Origin: Sipunculus nudus
Lineage: Eukaryota; Annelida; Sipuncula; Golfingiida; Sipunculidae
Assembly (NCBI GenBank): GCA_026874595.1
Contig: CM049313.1
Coordinates: forward strand, 15,375,508-15,439,507
DNA length: 64,000 bases
Reading direction: 5' to 3'
Shown here: positions 58,900-64,000 of the stretch, piece after piece
Position numbering within the stretch: position 1 is the first letter of the stretch
Layout of the letters: the number at the start of each line of letters is the position of its first letter
Made by a program: the position numbers and the translations under genes
The notes under the pieces: model-generated
The model's input: only the letters and a program-made list of their open reading frames with translations
Told to the model about the DNA's origin: nothing
Databases searched by the model: none

Positions 58900-59304
58900 C
58901 AGCGCATTCAGGAACGCGGGAACGCGTGTGACCCTCAAATTCTCTTTCGGACGCTCGGCTCTTGCGGTCCTATGGGACGCGTGAATTTCTGACTGTATGA
59001 CCGAGAGGATCAAACAATGCCCTTACAATAGTCACTGCATGAATATTGTCGGTTGTCTAAAAAAAACTAGTCAGATGTATAAACACTGCGCTGACAATAT
59101 ACCCTTACAATTTATTTTAATCTAGTAATCATATAATGACACGATTTTTTATCCTAAAATGATACGATAATGACATAAATTACAACAATGATCTCGTTTT
59201 ACATTGTATCTCCGATTAGGACGCACCATACTCAGATGGGACTTTCCAGCATTTTGCCCTGAGCGTCCCGGACTCTTCAACTTTTATACCTATTGAAAGC
59301 CCTG
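58900..59304. mobile_element. candidate hAT-like element (405 bp)
   Basis: The left end CAGCGCATTCAGGAACGC and the reverse complement of the right end, CAGGGCTTTCAATAGG, are similar, and both subterminal parts carry GGGACGC/GCGTCCC-like words ('gggacgcgtg' at 58974, 'gagcgtcccgg' at 59261). Flanking octamers TGTGTTTA and TGTATATG match at only five of eight bases. It sits against a microsatellite. Tentative. Confidence 0.4.
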
Positions 59305-59732
59305 TGTATATGTTAAATTGATGCAGAATGCCTGCTTGCCGCTGTGTCTTGATATAGTATATTCGTTGTTGATGGTGACTCGGTGAGTGATCTATGGTTG
59401 TTTTTTTTCCCCGAATATGAATAATAATCTTCTTATATCTAGGTGAACTGGTTCTGTTGTCATATGATTTTTAATGTTTAAATATTAAAATTGATTTAAA
59501 TAGATAAAGAGAATATCTGTCTAGTAACATTGCTTCTTTCTAAATGATAGCTTAGAGGAATCAGGCTTTCCTTGCATTCTAGGTGGAAAGTCATCCGGTC
59601 ATACCATAATTGGTGATAGAAAAAATTAAAAAAATCTTCTGTTGGACTTTATTTTTCATCAGTATTGACATTGGCAGCATGATGATCCCCGTATAACATA
59701 ACCAAAAATTAATATTGAATACATCTGCCATT
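59305..59732. other. no gene seen
   Basis: AT-rich unique-looking DNA. Confidence 0.55.
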
Positions 59733-60125
59733 TGCATTTGTTCGCGAGGATTTCATATTCGCGATATTCGCGAAATGGGAATAGTCGGGAAATTTAAATC
59801 TTTGTTAATAAGAGGTCCCGTCGTTGAAGGCACGGTTGAATAAATAGGCCTGACATATTGAATCATGATAAATAGTGTATGTTCAAAGATTGATCATTAA
59901 AATAATAGCAGATTTTTTCCCCTTAATTTTGCGATTAACAAGCAATATATTTGTTAATAAGATTGTGTGCCAATAATATTTGATATAATTAATGAACATT
60001 ATAATGGTAATACTCTGTGTATACGTCTTTTGAATTGTGAGATCACGAAAATGGAACCCTCGCGAAACGCCGATAAGGTGAAATCGCGAAATTTTAACTT
60101 CGCGAATATAAAGCCAGCCAGAGTA
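59733..60125. repeat. TTCGCGAA-rich block with roughly inverted ends
   Basis: TTCGCGA or TCGCGAA occurs several times at 59740-59780 and again at 60057-60110, otherwise rare in this AT-rich window. 'ttcatattcgcgatattcgcg' at the left mirrors 'cgcgaaattttaacttcgcg' with 'aatataaag' at the right. It looks like a small dispersed TIR element, but no target duplication was resolved. Confidence 0.5.
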
Positions 60126-61659
60126 TTAAAATTGAGATAATTATTTTATGCAAATAAAACCATGGAAATAAGACTTATTTCAATCAAAGATAAAAAACAG
60201 AACAGTTAAGTAATTTTACCTACTCCTTCCCCATGGTAAACTGATACCGCCCTTACCGAAGCACCAAACACGAAGTAAACCAATCGTTCATAGGAATATA
60301 CAGAATACAGAAATGTGGGCAATAAAGTTGCTTTTATTGTTGTCTCCTTCGAGCTAAATTTCTCAGTTCTGATTCACACTTTACATGATTTAGCCAGTAT
60401 TCGCAAGTGACCATTATAAGGTCATGTCTGTCGTTGCTCCTCCCAAGCCAACTGTTACCGCCCTCCACGTCTACGGCTGTGATTTAACAAAAGGTCGCGG
60501 ACCTAAGAATGACTTTCTTCCATTGTTCGTAATACCCTCGATTACCGTTGCACTTTGCATGGTGGGGTTTGTGATGTTTGTCTCTCCCAGCGGACACCCC
60601 CTTTGTTTATTCGAAAATGCGTAACAGATGCCAGCGACATCAATATTCCCCGCAAGAATGGGGTGAGTCATATCAAACCGAGGAGAACAAGTCAAACAAC
60701 CGAAACAGAAACCTTGCGGCTCCTCGGACAAAGAAGATAAAATAATGTTTCATGAAATAATAGCGCAATCAAATAATTTTTTTTGTGTCGGTCTGCTGGA
60801 GTTCATTTATCTTAGATGCTCAACATCCGGGTTTTCCAGCCTCGTTTTAAACCTTTGATTGAAATCCTTCATCTCATGAATTTCCTCAGAGGGATTAAAG
60901 TGTCTCAGCTTTATCATTATTGAATGGGTGAATGTCCCATGGAAACAAAGGGATTACGCGGACGGTGCCCTGGTATAGAATACATATACTTGCTTAATAT
61001 GGACGGGTCACTTTGTCGTATTTCTGTTTCATTAGTTTATTGTTTCTTTGTAACTATTGTTCAACTCAGATGAAGCTGGTTCTAATGCCATGTTCTTTAA
61101 TCTTCAGCGCCCACTGGTAATCGAGTAATTCCTTTGAAAAACCACACACAACGGAAGTCCAGCAGTCATCCATCAATAGGGTAAGTTAATTCAAATGTCT
61201 TTCAACTAGTTCGCTACTCCATATAGACTATTGGTCTTCTTGGGTTCCAGCCCACTGGATCAGTGATTACTAATAGTTTTGTTCAATCAGAATGTCATGT
61301 GATATGCCATGTTTATGTCGTCGGTTTGAAGATGAAAGTCCTGTAAATCAATCAGTGGGAACTCTGTCGGGATTTCCGTAAATTGATCAAGTTGACACCC
61401 GGATGAAGACTATACAGGAAGATATCACCTGCACAAAAAAAATACCCACATTATAGACAAATATTTCAATACAATTAAACTATATTTCCAGAAAGGAATA
61501 GCACGGATTTAGCTGATTTTCATTAAGCCTGTCTGATGTACTTTCATTACTTTCAATTTCATATCGCAGCCCGACAAATTGCACATCTTACGGATCATAC
61601 TGCAATACAAAGAGAGCACGCTGACTGACTGCCTTTGGATGTGCTCTTGACTTTTTTTT
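60126..61659. other. no gene seen; GC-moderate segment with donor-like site
   Basis: Around 60400-60740 composition is more balanced and overlapping frames exist (60424-60624 and 60555-60740 plus, 60471-60731 minus), with GGGGTGAGTC at 60659. None shows a domain. CAATAGG/GTAAGTT at 61174-61187 is another isolated donor-like string. An unrecognised short exon cannot be excluded. Confidence 0.4.
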
Positions 61660-61663
61660 CCTT
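61660..61663 (+). repeat. target-site duplication of the TRIM, left
   Basis: CCTT immediately before the 5' LTR, matching 62095-62098. Confidence 0.75.
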
Positions 61664-61819
61664 TGTAACGGGGTGATATAAAAGCGGACCGAACTGTCTC
61701 GCTAGTGAAGCTTGCTTTGCTAGCGAAGCGGTTGGAACGCCGGACATGTGCGTCACCGACATGGGTTCGAATCCCGGATCGGCCTAGTATTTTCCCCTGA
61801 ACAATTTGTCTTCGTAACA
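61664..61819 (+). repeat. TRIM 5' LTR with TATA box and tRNA-like module
   Basis: GATATAAAAGCGG near the start resembles a TATA box. After a direct repeat of GCTAG(T/C)GAAGC comes TAGCGAAGCGGTTGG (A-box-like) and, about 31 bases beyond the A-box core, GGGTTCGAATCCC, a near-perfect B box. The layout and spacing are those of a tRNA gene's internal promoter, though the cloverleaf is incomplete. Confidence 0.85.
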
Positions 61820-61822
61820 AAA

Positions 61823-61834
61823 TGGGGGCTCGTC
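61823..61834 (+). other. primer-binding site, tRNA-Pro type
   Basis: TGGGGGCTCGTC equals the complement of the last 12 bases of tRNA-Pro (with CCA), the primer used for example by gammaretrovirus-type elements. It starts three bases after the LTR, the usual position. Confidence 0.85.
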
Positions 61835-61927
61835 TAACGTGACGGTTAACTTTGTGGCCCAGGGAATAAGCTCACCAAAGTGTGACTCCTGAGATAATTA
61901 GTCTTGTTCTGATAGCAGAACGCTTTT

Positions 61928-61936
61928 AAGAGGGGG
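61928..61936 (+). other. polypurine tract of the TRIM
   Basis: AAGAGGGGG, two bases before the TGTTACG start of the 3' LTR, as expected for plus-strand priming. Confidence 0.8.
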
Positions 61937-61938
61937 TG

Positions 61939-62094
61939 TGTTACGGGGTGACATAAAAGCGAACAGAACTGTCTCGCTAGTGAAGCTTGCTTTGCTAGCG
62001 AAGCGGTTGGTACGCCGGACTTGTGCGCCACCATCATGGGTTTGAAACCGGGATCCGCCCAACGTTTTCCTCTAAAAAATTTGTCTTCGTAACA
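61939..62094 (+). repeat. TRIM 3' LTR
   Basis: Same length as the 5' LTR. The A-box-like string is intact; the B box has decayed to GGGTTTGAAACC. ACATAAAAGC replaces the TATA-like string. Confidence 0.87.
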
Positions 62095-62098
62095 CCTT
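62095..62098 (+). repeat. target-site duplication of the TRIM, right
   Basis: CCTT directly after GTAACA. Confidence 0.75.
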
Positions 62099-62776
62099 AA
62101 ATGCTGCGTGGGTTGATCAAGTTATCGGGTGACATTTGGTACGGTTGAAATCAAACCATTAAAGAAGCTTATTCGTCTTTCAACCAATTAGGATGAATTT
62201 CTTACTGTTATATATGTCAGACCATTACAGAATTAAAATCAGTGAAAGACTTTTCTTTGAGGAATTAAAGCTCAGATTTTCTACTTACCTGTGAAACAAG
62301 AAAACAACTTTTTCCCGAAGAGTATATGATCTAACTTCCAGGTAAGAGGAATCCAGGAAAAAAATAAAATTGGATCTTATTATCATCCTTTTAAACTGCC
62401 TGGGCCTCAACAGAAATCGCTCTTTGCTGAAAAAAGTACGCTTCCCTACGAATCGGTTTCCCTATACGAAAGGTTTAGCTTTCGTGATTATGTTCAATGA
62501 TCCGAGGCATATGGATGAACCTGTGTTGATAACTCCAATCACTTTGATTCGATAATACGTGTTGTTATGAAGTCTTAAATCAGCACATTCCCGGTTATGT
62601 TTGGCTGTGATGGTTAGCAATGGAACAATTCTTCTATTCCCTGCGATACAAAGTTTTATCTAAACTTCTAATTTTTTTAAAGAAAGCCTGTATAATCATA
62701 GGTAATTTTCTAATCATAGGCCGTTTCTAAAATTGATGAGTAAATTGAATTGATACCGCAGCCTTTAATGTCATTA

Positions 62777-62777
<1 letters not shown>
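62099..62777. other. no gene seen; two donor-like strings on opposite strands
   Basis: CTTCCAG/GTAAGAG at 62335-62348 (plus) and, on the minus strand, CACAG/GTAAGTAG at about 62283-62295. Neither has an exon-like frame behind it. Confidence 0.4.

Positions 62778-62843
<66 letters not shown>
62778..62843. repeat. (TA)n microsatellite
   Basis: About 33 TA units, ending exactly where the pogo-type terminus begins. Confidence 0.95.
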
Positions 62844-62846
<3 letters not shown>

Positions 62847-63260
62847 TGAAACCTGTCTAAAGCGGACAGTCAAGGGACTCGGTCATTTTGTCCTGAATAG
62901 TGAGGTGTCCTTATAAGTCAGGTTGACCTTGGTTAATAAAAGAGGGATTATAAATAAAGACAACGAACAGCTGCAAGAACGTATTTATTGTATTATATCA
63001 GATGTCCTGTATATGTACAACATATTTGCACACGTCATGCATTCAATATTCATATATAAACTGTGATTATTTTTACTTATCTCAAGTAGTGAACAATATA
63101 AGGAGAAAAGTCTTTGAAGACATCCGTAAAAACAATCTTCATACACTCGCGTACGCTCTTTTTCCCTGATTCACTCAGTCATTTAAGCTTGACTTTCTCA
63201 GAAAGCGTAAGCTCCCGCCTAGGAGTACGTGTGGTGCCACCTGGCAGCTTTGCCTAAAAC
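62844..63260 (-). mobile_element. pogo/Tigger-like transposon remnant
   Basis: The terminus CAGTGAAACCTGTCTAAAGC directly follows TA. It matches the ends of the MITEs at 11839-12007 and, loosely, 14053 and 36357. About 250-400 bp away, read on the minus strand, is a transposase N-terminus fragment. The opposite terminus was not found, and the distance to this one is far too short for a whole transposase gene, so the interior is deleted. Confidence 0.6.
63108..63242 (-). pseudogene. fragment of pogo-like transposase N-terminal helix-turn-helix
   Basis: The minus strand reads PRRELTLSEKVKLK, a stop, then LSESGKKSVRE. This has the pattern of the CENP-B/pogo N-terminal DNA-binding helix-turn-helix (basic residues, then LT-EKV-I---ESG-S-R). 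The in-frame TGA and loss of the following helices show decay. No DDE catalytic region lies nearby. Assignment is by motif only. Confidence 0.5.
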
Positions 63261-64000
63261 TATCCTTGTTCAGCTGTCCAAATGCAATAATCTCAAAGAT
63301 AATGACGACGTTAATAATGCGAAAATTTTAATGGCTGCGAACATGGGAACATTCGTTTTTTATAGGTGAATGTAGCTTTAGCCTAAAATAAACTTTCTTT
63401 GATGATGGTTGTTTGGTTTGATTTGCTTTAATGTTGAAGGATCCCGAGATTAAACGAACCCCGAGGAGCTTTTGCATGGGCGGCACGGTACAAAAATCTA
63501 CGGAGCGAGCAGATATTTGACACTGAGCAGATCAGTTTGAGATATATTGAGCAATGCCGATTAATTAATATCAAACAGCCTGCTACTACAAATGGCTAAT
63601 TTTACAGTTAAATATTGCGTGGTGAGATTAGGGACGCATGGGTAATCGGTAGCCGTTTAATAAATTAAATGACCCCACGGTCGAGCGAAAAATATGCAGC
63701 TTCGCAACGTGTGAATGATCAACCGTGAAATAAAGTGACACGATGTTTACCGCTTCATATTTGCTGTGTTTATCTTATGAACACATCACACCGTGACATG
63801 AGCACGCCCACGCATTACGGTAACAACCGGGGACTGCATAATCCTTTGTGTTCCAGTCCCGGGAACAACAACAGTACCGGTGGCCTTTGAGGTTACCCGG
63901 GGCGAGTGATCAGTGTCCGCCGAAGGTGGCGTATCGTGTCCGCATTCGTCAAGTTCATTTACTCTTAGAATGATGGTTTGAATTGAAATCTACTGTCCGT
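63261..64000. other. no gene seen; GC-moderate end of window
   Basis: From about 63650 composition is more balanced, with no repeat signature and no frame of note. A regulatory or exon-proximal region is possible; the window ends before this can be judged. Confidence 0.4.

Larger units (their letters stand above)
61664..62094 (+). mobile_element. complete miniature LTR retrotransposon (TRIM), 431 bp
   Basis: Order: CCTT, 156-bp 5' LTR (61664-61819), three A, primer-binding site (61823-61834), about 90 bp of noncoding DNA, polypurine tract (61928-61936), two bases, 156-bp 3' LTR (61939-62094), CCTT. The LTRs are about 87% identical (about 20 mismatches counted by eye) and both begin TGT and end GTAACA. 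There is no gag or pol, so it would need another element's proteins to move. The 103-codon minus frame at 61509-61820 covers the 5' LTR and is spurious. A pair of unrelated SINEs would not explain the PBS, PPT, equal LTR lengths and duplication together. Confidence 0.88.

Noticed and set aside
61664-62094. Tandem pair of SINEs or two tRNA genes
   Set aside because: Equal-length repeats with TGT...ACA ends, a tRNA-Pro primer-binding site, a polypurine tract and a flanking CCTT fit an LTR element better; the tRNA-like part does not fold into an intact cloverleaf.
62335-62348. Splice donor CAG/GTAAGAG (and similar strings at 55165, 61180 and 60659)
   Set aside because: Such strings occur by chance at this frequency; no exon-like frame or acceptor is associated.

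Overview
This looks like a gene-poor stretch of an animal nuclear genome. It is AT-rich, with long (TA)n and (CT)n microsatellites, tRNA-derived SINEs, a LINE remnant and many short terminal-inverted-repeat (TIR) elements. Nothing resembles bacterial operons. The mix of repeats (a LINE-like reverse-transcriptase C-terminus with A-rich codons, pogo-like ends starting CAGTGAAACC, TTCGCGAA-rich blocks) fits a marine invertebrate, perhaps a mollusc. That is an impression, not a demonstration. I found no host protein-coding exon, functional tRNA or rRNA gene I would defend; most open frames are short, or fall inside repeats or microsatellites.

What the window does contain is a dense, partly nested transposon landscape, and many insertions can be delimited by their target-site duplications. 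0-5.3 kb: two members of a ~445-bp TTAA-flanked family, then an old repeat (X) interrupted by a 381-bp element with >100-bp inverted arms and 11-bp flanking repeats. 6-12 kb: two ~300-bp MITEs with TAA duplications, a solo-LTR-like repeat, an ~860-bp TIR element between 49-bp direct repeats, and a pogo-type MITE beside a (TA)n array. 14-17 kb: a 1.64-kb TA-flanked element carrying a nested 202-bp element of a three-copy family. 21-28 kb: more of these families, a GAGTCC-rich hAT-like element, a composite CT-rich tandem array, two nested CpG-rich TIR elements and a SINE. 29-41 kb: SINEs, a 27-bp minisatellite, the fourth TTAA element, the second GAGTCC element and the second copy of repeat X, this time interrupted by the LTR. 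49-64 kb: a fourth TAA MITE, SINEs, a 5'-truncated LINE with a 14-bp target duplication, a 49-bp minisatellite, the miniature LTR element and a pogo-like transposase fragment.

The most interesting object is at 61664-62094: a complete 431-bp miniature LTR retrotransposon (TRIM). It has two 156-bp LTRs, a primer-binding site matching the 3' end of tRNA-Pro, a polypurine tract and a CCTT target duplication. Each LTR also carries a tRNA-like module with A-box and B-box sequences, a layout recalling plant Cassandra elements, whose LTRs carry a 5S rRNA-derived promoter.

The remaining stretches are mostly single-copy-looking AT-rich DNA, possibly intergenic or intronic. A few GC-moderate, motif-rich patches could be cis-regulatory, but this cannot be shown from one sequence.
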